Shown here piece after piece: positions 12,424-23,041 of a stretch of 64,000 nucleotides of DNA. Under the pieces are notes generated by a model, which worked only from the letters and a program-made list of their open reading frames with translations, was not told where the DNA came from and made no database searches. The stretch is taken from contig OW121852.1 in the NCBI GenBank assembly GCA_933228895.1, positions 100,523,544 to 100,587,543 of the forward strand, written 5' to 3'. The stretch comes from Platycnemis pennipes (taxonomy: Eukaryota; Arthropoda; Insecta; Odonata; Platycnemididae). A program made the position numbers and the translations under genes. The number at the start of each line of letters is the position of its first letter. Within the stretch, counting starts at the first letter, position 1.

Positions 12424-13850
12424 GAGCTTAAAGCCACCGAGTGCGTCCACTGGGTTGCGGATGGTGGGTCGACCTCCAGATATAGAGGTTAGCTGCGAGA
12501 TAAGCGAGTTTACTCATCGAATAAGCAGTCGTGGACAAAAAGCGACGGCATTCCGAGGGCGTATTGGTCTATCCTTGGGTAAGGTAGGCCTTAAATAATA
12601 CAAAACCTGTGAAGATGCCGTGACTTGGCGATGGAGGTCGCCAACAATTACGCTTCCCATCACCGGGAGGAGAGGGCAGCAGCTCTTCTTCACATGAGTG
12701 AAGGTGGAGACCACAGTGGTCGGTACAGCGACACTCATTTCACTACAGGCGTAGTAACATTTACTTTAACGGCTGTAGTACTGCGATGTGGAAGGCAAGG
12801 GGAAACCACCACATTACTATCCCGAGGAGTCGCAGCTACTCCACTCTTTCCTTTATTATCAAGACGTGATGGCACCCTCTCGAGTAAAATATTCCGGAAG
12901 AAAAATAGTCCCCCATTCGGATCTCCGGGCGGTGACTACCCGAGAAAGTACATCAGTCAAGTGTGATAGTCATTTTAGGGTAGGAACGTGGAACGTGCGA
13001 TCACTTCGGACCTGCGGAAGACTGGAGAACCTGAAGGTGGAGATGCGGAGAACGGACCTCGATATATCAGTGAAATGAGATGGCCCGAAGAAGGAGACTT
13101 TTGGAGTGGAAGTTATAGAATTATCTACACCGGATCACTGAATGGTAACGCTGGAGTAGGCAAAATGCTCAGGAAGAGTGCGGGACTGCGTGTGAAGAGC
13201 TTCCTGCAGTACAGTGAAAGGATTATAATGGTTAAAATTGAAACTAAGCCTACAGATACCATTGTGGTGCAAGTTTACATGCCTGCGTCGGACTACGAAG
13301 ATGAAGAAGTGGAAGACGTCTACGAAGATATCACTGAAGTAATAAAACAGGTAAGAGGAGAAGGAAACCTAATTATTTCAGTGGACTGGAACGCTGTCGT
13401 CGGCGAAGGACAAGATGGAAGAATAACTGGAAAATATGGATTGGGAAACAAAAACGAAAGAGGAGAAAGACTGCTGGAGTTCTGCACACAACATAAGTTA
13501 GTGGTTACTAACACATTATTTAAAAATCACAACCGAAGAAGATACACGTGGAAGATGCCAGGAGACAGAGGAAGATTTCAAATAGGCTACATTTTAGTGA
13601 AGCAGAGGTTCAGGAACCAGGTGAAGGACTGCAAAAGCTACCCGGGTGCAGACATCGACAGCGCCCATAATTTAGTGATGATGAAATGCCATCTAAAATT
13701 CAAGAGATTCAAGAAAACAGTAAAGAACATTTGGCAAGTAGAAAAACTAAAGGAGACTCAATATCAGCTGGAATTTCTGAAAGCAGTAGAAAACAGTATA
13801 GGAGAGGACCAGACTAAGAAACCAGTAGAAGATCTTAAAGGAAAGATAAT
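12424..13850 (+). mobile_element. 5' half of an APE-type non-LTR retrotransposon (copy 1)
   Basis: This segment is homologous, on the opposite strand, to the more complete LINE copy at 57010-60575. Homology starts near 12424 with a shared 5' untranslated region and runs through the endonuclease domain. It ends abruptly near 13850, where a Penelope-like element has inserted. The reverse transcriptase half is missing and does not resume beyond the PLE, so the copy is 3'-truncated. Confidence 0.85.
12869..13850 (+). pseudogene. LINE endonuclease (EEP/APE fold), frameshifted
   Basis: In life this domain nicks target DNA to prime reverse transcription. The frame starting at ATG 12869 gives FRVGTWNVRSL, the typical first strand of insect LINE endonucleases. 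A deletion of about 5 nt near 13065, judged against copy 2, then shifts the frame. The second frame (to 13850) carries GISEMRW-like, GDWNA-like (here VDWNAVVG), the YTWKMPGDRGR region, IGYILVKQRF and a GADIDSAHNLV motif, so the remaining endonuclease is nearly complete. The asparagine-containing WNA motif is intact. The last few codons before 13850 no longer match and lead into the PLE. This is the protein class often labelled craniofacial development protein 2-like in insect genomes. The exact LINE clade is uncertain. Confidence 0.85.
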
Positions 13851-13851
13851 G

Positions 13852-14825
13852 CAATTTTCCACAAGTAAACAATTTTTATTCCGACTAGTTTCGGTGTACT
13901 ACACCATTTTCAAGTGAAGCTTTCTTTTACAAACAAGTATATATGAGCAGAGGGAGGGAGGAGTGGGGGAAGGGAAAGGGAGAAAAACGGAACAGGGAAC
14001 AAGGAGTGATCTGGTTGGAGCGTGGGTAAGAGGGGCAGGTCAGTTTATTCAAATTTGTAAAACCCGGTGTCGGTTGGTGACGATGGGGGAAGATGGGAGA
14101 GGGAACAGAAGGAGAAAAACGCCTTGGGTCGCCGTTGTCGTCTTAGGATCCCTCGTTGATTTAATGGCTCTTGCGGCAGGATTCGGCAATTGGAGACCAG
14201 TGGGTGATGTCCCGTGGTGTTGCTTTTCGGCGATGCTTGAGGAGTCCTCCGGAGGTTGGGGGGAGTGGGGGGGGGCGAAGAGGGACCGCAGGGTAGGGGA
14301 TGTCCAGAACGTCGGCTCGGAGTGGTGGAGGAAGTAGTGTGGTGTTACCAAAGGGAGGGGGAAAGGTGGATGGCTAGGGGGTAGTAGGGGTGGCAGTGGA
14401 ATAACGAAGTGCTGTGGACAGTAACGGGGAATGGGATGGAAAGGTGTTATCATTTAAAATTGGGACATTATTAATTTTGTGTTGAATTATTTCCAATTGT
14501 TCCAAAGCATCAATTTTTTTCCCTTTCTTTTCCACATGTAAAATCTTTGGGACAAAACTACACTGATGACCTGTGTCCATAAGATGCTTGGCGACGGTGG
14601 ACGTGTCCTGTCCTTTCACAAGGCACTTCTTGTGCTCGCTGATTCTCGTGTGGAAGTTTCTGCCTGTTTGACCCACATATATTCCTTTGCAGGAATCACA
14701 TTCCAGTGAGTAAACTCCACAGCTGTCTAGTATGTCCACTTTATCTTTGGGTCTGCTGATTAATTTAGAAAGATTCATGGGGGCATAAAAGGACACTCTG
14801 TATTTCTCCCTAGGGAGACGGTTTG
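13852..14825 (-). mobile_element. 5'-truncated Penelope-like element inserted in LINE copy 1
   Basis: The element reads on the minus strand. Its 3' end, at the low coordinates (about 13852-13920), has the PLE hallmark of a short dyad plus ...CCGAAACTAGTCGG followed by AATAAA-like sequence. Upstream lies a long strand-skewed segment (13930-14430, G-rich on +), then the GIY-YIG coding region. No reverse transcriptase remains: the element is cut off at about 14825. Its position directly against the LINE endonuclease shows that it inserted there. Confidence 0.75.
14374..14820 (-). pseudogene. PLE C-terminal GIY-YIG endonuclease fragment
   Basis: This frame encodes the C-terminal end of a Penelope-type polyprotein. 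GVYSLECDSCKGIYVGQTGR gives the paired GIY and YIG strands preceded by the cysteine-bearing linker typical of PLEs. HTRISEHKK supplies the arginine/histidine region, and ALEQLEI near residue 100 is the likely catalytic glutamate region. The frame can be followed upstream to about 14820 (RLPREKYRVSFYAP), after which homology is lost. The last 30 residues run into pyrimidine-rich sequence and may be past the natural stop. It differs clearly from the PLE protein at 30103, so it belongs to a different PLE lineage. Confidence 0.85.
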
Positions 14826-15039
14826 CAATATTGCAATACTTTTATGCCGCGAATATGAAAAAGAATCCTTAGAGAAGATTGCATAGACTTTAACACAGAT
14901 ATTCAGTTAAATTTGTCACCACTACTCAGAAACCCTATCAGTCAATTAATTTAATTGAATCCCCGCAATTTCACTTGAATCCCAAATCGGCTACTTGTCA
15001 CAATTTGTATATTCCACATTCTTCTCTAGTTAAATCAAA

Positions 15040-15180
15040 TATTTTATACAGGCCATCCTTTGCCATTTTTCTGTTCACTTTTTCCGTAATGGTTGTCTTC
15101 ATCGGGCCATCATATCTCAATTTACGGCCGATTAGGTTGTTCCGTCTTCTTTATAAGGCATTCATTTTAGTCCTCTAGAT
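15040..15180 (-). repeat. Degraded LINE 3'-end fragment
   Basis: On the minus strand this resembles the C-terminal coding region of the LINE at 57032-57424: the block for the IGHIMRHDGLMKTI-like stretch is recognisable around 15085-15150. It is heavily mutated and short. Confidence 0.55.
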
Positions 15181-15229
15181 TAATTTACCAAAAGTTTTGC
15201 TATTAAAATTATTACGCAAACACATTATT

Positions 15230-15312
15230 GAACATTTCTATTGCATATATATTCATATAACATAACATTTCTATTGCATTTCTATATGAATATATATGCA
15301 ATAGAAATGTTC
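15230..15312. repeat. Perfect 30-bp inverted repeat
   Basis: 15230-15259 and 15283-15312 are perfect reverse complements. The 23-nt loop itself contains a partial direct copy of the left arm (AACATTTCTATTGCAT), so three related copies sit in 83 bp. A separate 10-bp-arm palindrome lies nearby at 15477-15499. Confidence 0.9.
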
Positions 15313-16600
15313 ATTATATATACGAATGCGCTAGCATCCGAAATTTTACATATTATCAAAACTGTTTTCTACCCGGCGTCTGCCTTGAAATTTTTAAAAG
15401 GTCGATTTGTAACCTAGGTGCAGGTTGCTTCTCCTCCATGCTCCGCCATTTACATGGTATATCGCGGAGGATCGCTATCACATCTTTATAAGATGTGATA
15501 TTAGAAAGATGAAATAGATATTATTATTAGCATGAAGCAATAAGCCACATGCACATTTTATTCTAACGATTGATTATACGAATATGATATTAACGAAGAA
15601 TAACCTATATAAAACAACAAATCAAAGTTTTTCCATCCGTCATCATGTTTTCGGCAAAAAGCATTTTTTTAAAACGCAAAGCTATGAAACAGGATGATTC
15701 GAAATGGCATCTAAATTCTATTTTCCTGCTCACAATAGGCGTTATCCTTCTCCTTGAAAAAATCCGTATTTTACTAAACAACGAAAACATTCGCATCCCG
15801 CCTGATAAGCTATAATAGGTCTATCACTTGAACAAATATTCATTTTTCACTCCTGGCATGGAAAGTGACTCGCTGCATAGAAAATTTCTCAGATGGGTTG
15901 CAAATTTCATGAAATAACCACATTTAGATTGACGCTGGCATAAAAGACATTCCTTTTTTTACGCAATGCTGTGAGTTTCACGGCAAGCCGAGTGAAAACA
16001 GCGGTTTAAAAATCTCCAATCTCGCAGTTCATTTTGACAGACTCAGCTCCTAAGCTGGCAGTGTTTACTAACACCATGTTGCCTTATATTGCTTTATGAC
16101 GTCGAAAATTACCCAGTCCACAATTGGCGAATAATGAACGAAGTGAGGCCGTTGTTTCCTTCAACCGCGAGTAACATGGTTTCCAAAGGCAAAAGCTAGG
16201 CTGCATTCACAGAATATTTTTCATGCTCCACGTTAAACCTCTATTTAGACTTCTTTTATCTAATCCTTCTCTTTTTTCCGGTCACGTGTCGGGTTGTCGT
16301 TTGCGTATTGGAATTCCGTCAAGAATATAATCGCAAACTGACTCCACGTTCGTCATGAATATGTTGTTTAATTTGAAACTGAAAATTTAGCATTTGGCAT
16401 TAAAGAAAACACTGTCGAAATAACTGGCTAAAAGCACAGAACACAAATTAGTCTTTTTATTGAAATCCTATATTATAAACCGGGAAACACTTGGGTGTTT
16501 AAATATTAAAGCTGATTTAAAAACTGCCCACTACATTGGCAACAAATTACCTACTCTGGGTATTTGTTGAATGAAAAATCAAATGGACCAGGGCCCGTAT
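15313..16600. other. AT-rich spacer, nothing recognised
   Basis: No domain-bearing frame; only the small palindrome at 15477-15499 stands out. Confidence 0.45.
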
Positions 16601-16607
16601 TCTCGTT

Positions 16608-16659
16608 TGAAACGCAACCTCGGTTATCTCCCCAGCAACGAAACCGAGGTTGCGTTTCA
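16608..16659. repeat. Perfect 18-bp inverted repeat
   Basis: 16608-16625 and 16642-16659 are reverse complements (TGAAACGCAACCTCGGTT) with a 16-nt loop. It lies just after GGGCCCGTATTC, a motif like the start of some MITEs, but I found no matching opposite end. Confidence 0.85.
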
Positions 16660-18153
16660 TTGATTTCCTCATTAGAATGTTTACAAAAAGTTAACGCGAG
16701 TCCCGAAAACCTATGGTATCCCTTGGATACCACTAGAGTTTCAGAAAGAGAATAAGGACACAGGTCCCATTTTCGTAAATATCGCTATGAGGCTAAAATC
16801 GTTCCGTATTTGATTCTGAATGAGGCCAAAAATAAATCCACGTTAAGTTCGTTTTAAGCACTTACAGGATGTTTTTTTTATGAAATCAGAAATAATGATC
16901 CTGTGGCATCGATTACCAGGAGGAAAAGGAAGTTATTATTCTACAATCCGTGCCTTCGACAACCCACACGATTGTTGAAGCTGAATTCTTGCATTATGTT
17001 AACATCAATTGACGGGGATTTCAGACCCATATGGAAGTAATAGTGAGAGATATTGTGTTCATGAAGCTCACCAAATACTTTGCCCATCGACGAGTGAAGT
17101 TCACAAATTATTGTAGGAGGGACAGTTCCTTTTATTTTTAATTGCAGTTTCCCAAGAGGATATCCAGGAAAAAAAACTAGGTTTGCTGGACATGATCAAA
17201 CTCCACTTCGGTGAATCAAACGCTGGACCTCCAGAACGGTAACACAGAAAATAATCTACCCATGGAGCTACTAATCTCTGTATACATCGTAAACAGTAAT
17301 ATGTTTATTTAATATATACTTATAATTCAATTGAAATAAGTACTACCGTGATGCTTGATCAAACATCTTTATGAGCGATCTTTATGAGAGATCAAAACAT
17401 CTTAATGTATGATATTTTTTGCGTGTATCATTCTTTATCAATCACTATAGTTGAAAGATAAAAAGAGCGCAAAAGTACGTTTGATAGAGCATAAAGGCTT
17501 GGTCCGAAAAATGTGCAACCACTTGCTACCGGAAGTGAACAACTGAATCTACTCGTGCTACGGTCTATCGGGATCTCCACAGAGTTAGGTCCTCCGAGAC
17601 TGACTGTATGTCGAGGGACAATTAATCCTTTGTCTCCATGGCTTTGGATGCCTTGTCCTGATTACTGGCCAAGTTGTCTATGTGTATTTTGGGTCTATAT
17701 ATAATAAGAAGCCCTTTTTAAAGTTACTTAAAATTATTTTTGCAAAAGAAAAATAATATTGTGAGTTCATAAAAAAGGGAATATTGTAAAAATAATGTTA
17801 AAATGTGGCAACGGACAACGTGAATGAAATTGAGCGGGTATTTTTTCTGATCTTGATCTAATTGATGAATTATTTGTAAATTGTGTTGCTTAAAACAGAT
17901 TATAAAATATGGAAGTAAGCTAAACCATCGTACCACCATTAAGTAACACAGTTATCTAAATGTAATGCAGACATTATGCGTAGGTCGCCTGGAGATTTTA
18001 GCAAGGATTACAACAAGGATTTCTTCGATTCACTACTACTAATTCACAGAATTCCATCGAAAAATTGACTCACTGCCTCATTTAGTAAAAAAAGTTAGAT
18101 AAAGTTACATCAACACGCAGGAAAACAAAATTTAGGATTCAAAAAGAAAACAA
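16660..18153. other. AT-rich spacer, nothing recognised
   Basis: Only small frames on either strand; no repeat shared elsewhere in the window. Confidence 0.45.
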
Positions 18154-18208
18154 AAATTTGCAATTTACCACAGATAAATCTGTGGCATCTGTGGTAAATT
18201 GCAAATTT
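18154..18208. repeat. Perfect 22-bp inverted repeat
   Basis: 18154-18175 and 18187-18208 are perfect reverse complements around an 11-nt loop. The loop again contains ATCTGTGG, echoing the arm. Confidence 0.9.
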
Positions 18209-18398
18209 ATGGGTTTTTTTATACGTTCGAATACCACGCAATATCGTCAGAATCTACTGAATTGAAATCTTGGGATTGTTGGCACAGAATGATTATGCTT
18301 TTACGAAACTTGGATGTATCTAAAGGGCTCTGGGCCCTTGACCTGAGATTTTGAAGAGTTACTGACTTATGAAAAAACATCATCGAATCAGCCATACG

Positions 18399-18512
18399 CG
18401 GCCCCCCGGTACTGTGGCTGCAAGCGCATAAAATTTAAGAGCATTCTTGTGTAATTTGGATTAGGCAAATGTGATTTTCAGTTTTGAAGTATTTCTTTAT
18501 GCCTTTTCGCAA
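18399..18512 (+). repeat. 114-bp direct repeat, copy 1
   Basis: Begins CGGCCCCCCGGTACTGTGGC and matches 19041-19154 with one visible mismatch, exactly 642 bp apart. The ends are not TG...CA, so an LTR pair is unlikely; a tandem duplication or a nested repeat is more probable. Confidence 0.85.
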
Positions 18513-19040
18513 TAACTGGGTACAAACGGGCAGACATATATATTTTCCAATAATAACTATGGCCAGTTTAGATGTACCATGCAATAATCTCAACTACTAG
18601 TAACACCAGCTTTCTCTTTAGCATTAAAATGGCCAAAGGTCAAGCATTTGACTTTGCCATCGTTGACGTACAAACATCAAGTTTTATGCTTAGAAGGCTA
18701 TGCATTGCTTTTTCCTGAGTGAAAACCCCAATACAGTTTAAAGGTGCTTTTAATGCCAGAAAAACCCTGGCTGACACGCTGTATAGTATACAAAGAGATT
18801 TGAAATAAAATATATTTGTCTTAATATAATGCAGATAGATACGTACCGACGAAACATTTGTTCTTACGGCATAAAGTGTTATAATATAACTTATACATCA
18901 CTCTTAAATATTAATAATTAAAGGTTACTTTCATTATTTTTTATAAAATTTTGTTTTGCAATTGTAACAGCGGTTTCCTTGTCTTTCCTTAGTTTGCCAA
19001 ATACTTTTACAATTTAATACATATGCCCCCGAGCAAAGCA

Positions 19041-19154
19041 CGGCCCCCCGGTACTGTGGCTGCAAGCGCATAAAATTTAAGAGCATTCTTGTGTAATTTG
19101 GATTAGGCAAATGTGCTTTTCAGTTTTGAAGTATTTCTTTATGCCTTTTCGCAA
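19041..19154 (+). repeat. 114-bp direct repeat, copy 2
   Basis: Second copy of 18399-18512. The sequences just outside the two copies do not match, so the duplicated block has sharp ends. Confidence 0.85.
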
Positions 19155-19550
19155 GAATTTTCCAAATGTTCCAGGTCCTTTGTGTCACCATCAGTTCCAG
19201 TATTCATAATCATGTCAAATGTTCAACTTCCACACCTATTTATCAATAATAAATTTCATTTCCAATATCATCCTACGGAATTCCCTTTCCCTTTCAATTG
19301 TATTCTCTGTCACGTTACCTCCCTTATAAACTTTACTAAATAAACCTCCAATCAATTTATTATTTCCTTTCCTAAACAAATCAAAGTTCTCCAATAATTT
19401 CTTGCTAGTAGTACATCTAGTGACCTACGCGATCTAGTCGTTCTTCACTATGCCTGGATTTCGGTTTCTGTTATAAGAATAACAAGAGAAAAGAAATTTA
19501 TTATCTCTCACTATTTCATCTGGTTTCACCAATGGAATTTTGTTTTTCAG

Positions 19551-20325
19551 GTGTGCCAAGCTAGCTGCTACTGCATTTTGTCAGGACCGTTGCGGCTCTA
19601 CAAGCGGGAGAACGAACTGTAAGTCTGGCAGTATCCAGAGGAGTCAAATTCGCACAAATCTCAAGTGATTCGCTACTGATCCGTCGCCCATTCGTCAGCC
19701 ACAAGAGCCATCGCCCCAACGAGACGGACACGACAAGGCTCCAACACGCCCTCCGAACGGTGCCCGCAGTCAGGGCAAGCACCACCACGGCGACTTCACC
19801 AGGGTACTCCGGCCCATGGACATGGAGCCACTACTTTTTCCACAAGTTTTCCCACCCTCTGGAAGATCTTGAAGCTTGCCCGTGCGCTGAGTCACCTCCA
19901 AACTCTCATCTCCGCCCACCGGGAGGTTCGAGAACCTCCACTTCTCCGCCCCGCCAAACTGTCCACTCAGAACGGACGTCCGGGGACGTCCAGCGCCACG
20001 CCCCTGCCTAGCGGGGAGAGCGACGGCGAGTCAGACGGAGGGCCGCCGCCTCCCGTCGGGGCAAGGGGTGGTGGGGAGCGGGACGAGAGGGGTCGGAGCG
20101 GCCGGGATGTATCGGCGGGCCCCCGCCGCCCTGCGAGGAGGTCCAGCTGGCATCATCCGCACCGGAGACTTAGACGCCCGGCCTCACAGCTGGGGCAGCG
20201 CCTGGTGGTACTCTCTCTGCTCTCGCTCGTCCTCTGCTCCGTCGCCATGGAGACGGAGGAAATCCCCGTGACCAGCCTCGAGGGTTGCTTGCAGAAGTAT
20301 GCCGCTTTCGAGATTCCGGCCGGAG
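19551..20325 (+). CDS. Class B neuropeptide GPCR, 5' coding exon
   Basis: This GC-rich block (about 19560-20330) ends at a strong splice donor (GGAG|GTGAGT, GT at 20326). The only in-frame ATG is at 20247, in a good GCCATGG context. It gives METEEIPVTSLEGCLQKYAA followed by FEIPAG and one leftover base, so the phase is 1. That joins in frame to the exon at 22934, which encodes a class B receptor hormone-binding domain; the cysteine in LEGCLQKY is then the first of the six conserved cysteines. The same frame is open upstream to 19680. Just before the ATG it carries a signal-peptide-like hydrophobic run (RLVVLSLLSLVLCSV), so the true start may lie in an upstream exon. A good acceptor (tttttcag, 19543-19550) precedes the block, but this frame has a stop at 19677. 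The exon's left boundary is therefore uncertain and part may be 5' UTR. Confidence 0.7.
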
Positions 20326-22933
20326 GTGAGTATCCATCCGTTAGACCATACCCGTGCCGTATTTCCGTATTTAAATTGCACTGATGAGTGCAAAGTACTT
20401 AGTGAACTTGTATATATCTATGTCAAAACATCCATTCGTTAGACTATCCATAGTGCATTCCGTTACTAACGAGCTGGCTCACGTGAGTGTATAACCCCGT
20501 AGGAATTTGAGAAAACGGACCTTTGAACATGACAGCTGCTTATACTGTCATCACCGTTCATGGGAAGCTATCAGTGAAAAACCCACTCACTGGTATGCAC
20601 ATAAGTGCAAGAATCCAAGGATAAAAAATCATTCAGGAGATCCTGGATGAGCGAATTTATTTTTCGAATGCTTTCTTTACCAAATCAACATAGTAAGCGT
20701 ACGTAAAAAGAAAAATTGAATATTAGACATTAGGGCTAGTTAAAAAATGAGAAGTAAAAGGCGAAAAAGGCAAAGGAGCATTTTCAATTATAATTAAGAG
20801 TGTGAAATATATATAATTATATGTGAAATGCGAACGGGAGAGTAGCAGTGAGTTATAATTAAAAAATTGCATTTGCAACGCGCAGTGCCATAATACTTAT
20901 ATTACCATTATACAACAGGGCCCCTATTATACTTGCACAGTTGATGGTCGAGGTAGTGGGCTACTACTGCGGTAGCGGTCGTAACGCACGAAAATGTCTC
21001 GGAGAAACTATTCAACAGATCATAGGTCTTGGATTTACTGCCTGATACAAGGTTCGGCATCATATTCCCAAAAGCAAGTGATAAATATGCGCTTGCACAT
21101 TGCGAACTTTAAAATATGGCATCCCCTGATTTTTATTCTTGTTTTTATTTACATTACAAACCCTAAAACACTTCATCTTGCGTAAATAGAAGGTTCACTA
21201 CAATGAATATCTTGTAGACCAAAATTATTATGTAAGGTCCGTAAATATATTTAAATGTTATGTTCATTCTTATTTATTCTTTTTTATATTTCGAAATTTT
21301 AAAATAATCTATTAATATTATAATAGATTACCCTGAGGAAGTCTCCAGTAGTGGAGACGAAACAGTCGGTCATTTTATACACTGTGACGCGGGTTTACCC
21401 AAAAAACGACGACGCTGGATTAAAAATATCGTCTCCATATAATGACCAAAGAACAGGCACTAATTTGTTGCACTCCGTATCGGGAGCAAGGAGAATAAAC
21501 CACAAATAACAAAAAGACTTCTCTATGTGAAAGATATTGATTATAAATCTTGTATCTGTATGATAGGTTAAGGCAGGAATTCTCAAACTTTCCTAGGCGT
21601 GGACTACAAACAGAAAAAAATATTTTTACCACCAATTCATAATATTTGTGTTAAGGGATAAATACATTACAATAATATGATTTTCCTACTAATAACTAGC
21701 GTCTAAGATACCTAACGCACACGAATCACTTTTTAACATTTTTTACAATTTGTCAATTAAAAAGATTTAACTTCAATTCTTAATTTAAGTTATTAGGCCT
21801 TTACGAGCATATTATGGAGAGAGGATGAAGGACGTGAAAGACGTATACATGCCACTAATATATTTTGTGACCACCACAAAATAAAAAACAGTCATCTGGT
21901 ATGAGTTAATAATTGCATCTATGCCTGTAGTTCTAGTACTAGAAATACAATATAATCTGATGCCTAATCTAGAAATACTAGAAAAAGTATTTCTAATACT
22001 TTTTCACAGTAAATTGCTCTTCGAAATTCTCCTTAGTGAGAATAATAACGACGAGAAATTAGTACAAACTACGTCTTGTTTTCTGCTGCAATCAGCACGG
22101 AGCACTTCCATAGTACAATGTTTCCGTATTTCCAACCTTGAAGAGAATGATCAGATTAATAAACTAAGATATGAAAAATAGAACTTTTGGGAAAGGGAAA
22201 GTTTCTTTGATTTAAATTGAGTGTTATAGGAAGAGACTTTCAAGAGAAGTACTTTGGCGGACGATAATCCTTGAACCCCTAGGCGCATTTCATAAATAGA
22301 GGGCTGATTCTCACGCCGAGTTTCTCTCCACCGATCTTTGATATATGCGTATCTCTCATCAAATACCCATCTGTCGTTGATATTGCTAATGAACACATTG
22401 GCCAATCACCTCATATTGTAACCACAAAAGCTGATTAATTGAGAAGCATAAACGTCCCAAGCCCCGTCGTGAACCGATGGACCAGAGAATCCGAAATCAC
22501 TTTTGTATTGACTCATCGAGCTCCAGTTGGGATGGCTTTTCCGAATTTCATTTTCTTCACCACGCACAACTATGTTCTTGGTTAATTGCCTACAGACTCA
22601 TAATTTTATTGCAAAGTTGGGATATTAATTTTTGAACCAAAGTTCACCAACAATGCTTCTTGAGTTTCACCTAAATATGATCCGAAATTGCTGGAAATAT
22701 CCCGTTTGACAGGCGATTTGAGCATCAGGACGTTCATACCGACGTTCCTCGATTCAACTAAATGATTGGCAAATTCGGATCTATGAATGCTCGAGAGAAT
22801 AAAACCATGTTTATCTCCCATAGCAATCGTTTTGCCTATGCTTTTGATGGACCATGATTGATGCGAATAGATAACTGCCTGCCTACACTTGACTGATTTC
22901 TCTCAGGTTTGCCTTTTCTCCTTCTGATTTCAG
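20326..22933 (+). other. Inferred GPCR intron 1 (2608 bp)
   Basis: Starts GTGAGT and ends TTTCAG. The sequence is AT-rich. It holds a PLE-like terminal motif at 21330-21385. At 21573-21595 there is a CAGGAATTCTCAAACT-type string resembling hAT element ends, but I found no partner end. Confidence 0.65.
21330..21385. repeat. Short PLE-terminal-type motif
   Basis: CCCTGAGGAAGTCTCCAGTA continuing to GTGGAGACGAAACAGTCGGT forms the short dyad (CTCCAGTAGTGGAG) plus GAAAC...CGGT that typically sits at Penelope-like element ends. No adjoining coding sequence is left. Confidence 0.5.
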
Positions 22934-23041
22934 AATTGTATTGCCAGTGGGCATGGGATACTATTCTATGCTGGCCACCGACTCGTGCTGGACACGCCGC
23001 CCGACAGCGCTGCCCTCGCTTCAAGGGAATTGACCCAACAA
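22934..23041 (+). CDS. Class B neuropeptide GPCR, hormone-binding-domain exon
   Basis: A 108-nt internal exon with a textbook acceptor (pyrimidine tract then gatttcag, ending 22933) and donor (ACAA|GTGAGT, GT at 23042). Entering in phase 1 it is fully open and encodes E/LYCQWAWDTILCWPPTRAG, then HAARQRCPRFKGIDPT, leaving in phase 1. This is the HRM signature of secretin-family receptors: C-x(3)-WD-x(2)-LCWP-x-T-x-AG-x(6)-CP-x(3)-G. It holds conserved cysteines 2, 3 and 4; cysteine 1 is in the preceding exon, and 5 and 6 should be in the next. The domain sits outside the cell and binds the peptide ligand's C-terminal part; the receptor signals through G proteins. The CP...G.DPT wording reminds me most of insect PDF receptors, with DH31 and DH44 receptors as alternatives, so I leave the subtype open. 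No following exon was recognised in the remaining 41 kb. Confidence 0.85.

Noticed and set aside
19561..19788. A 75-codon minus-strand frame opposite the GPCR exon block
   Set aside because: No recognisable domain; it overlaps a + strand GC-rich exon region and is best explained by base composition.
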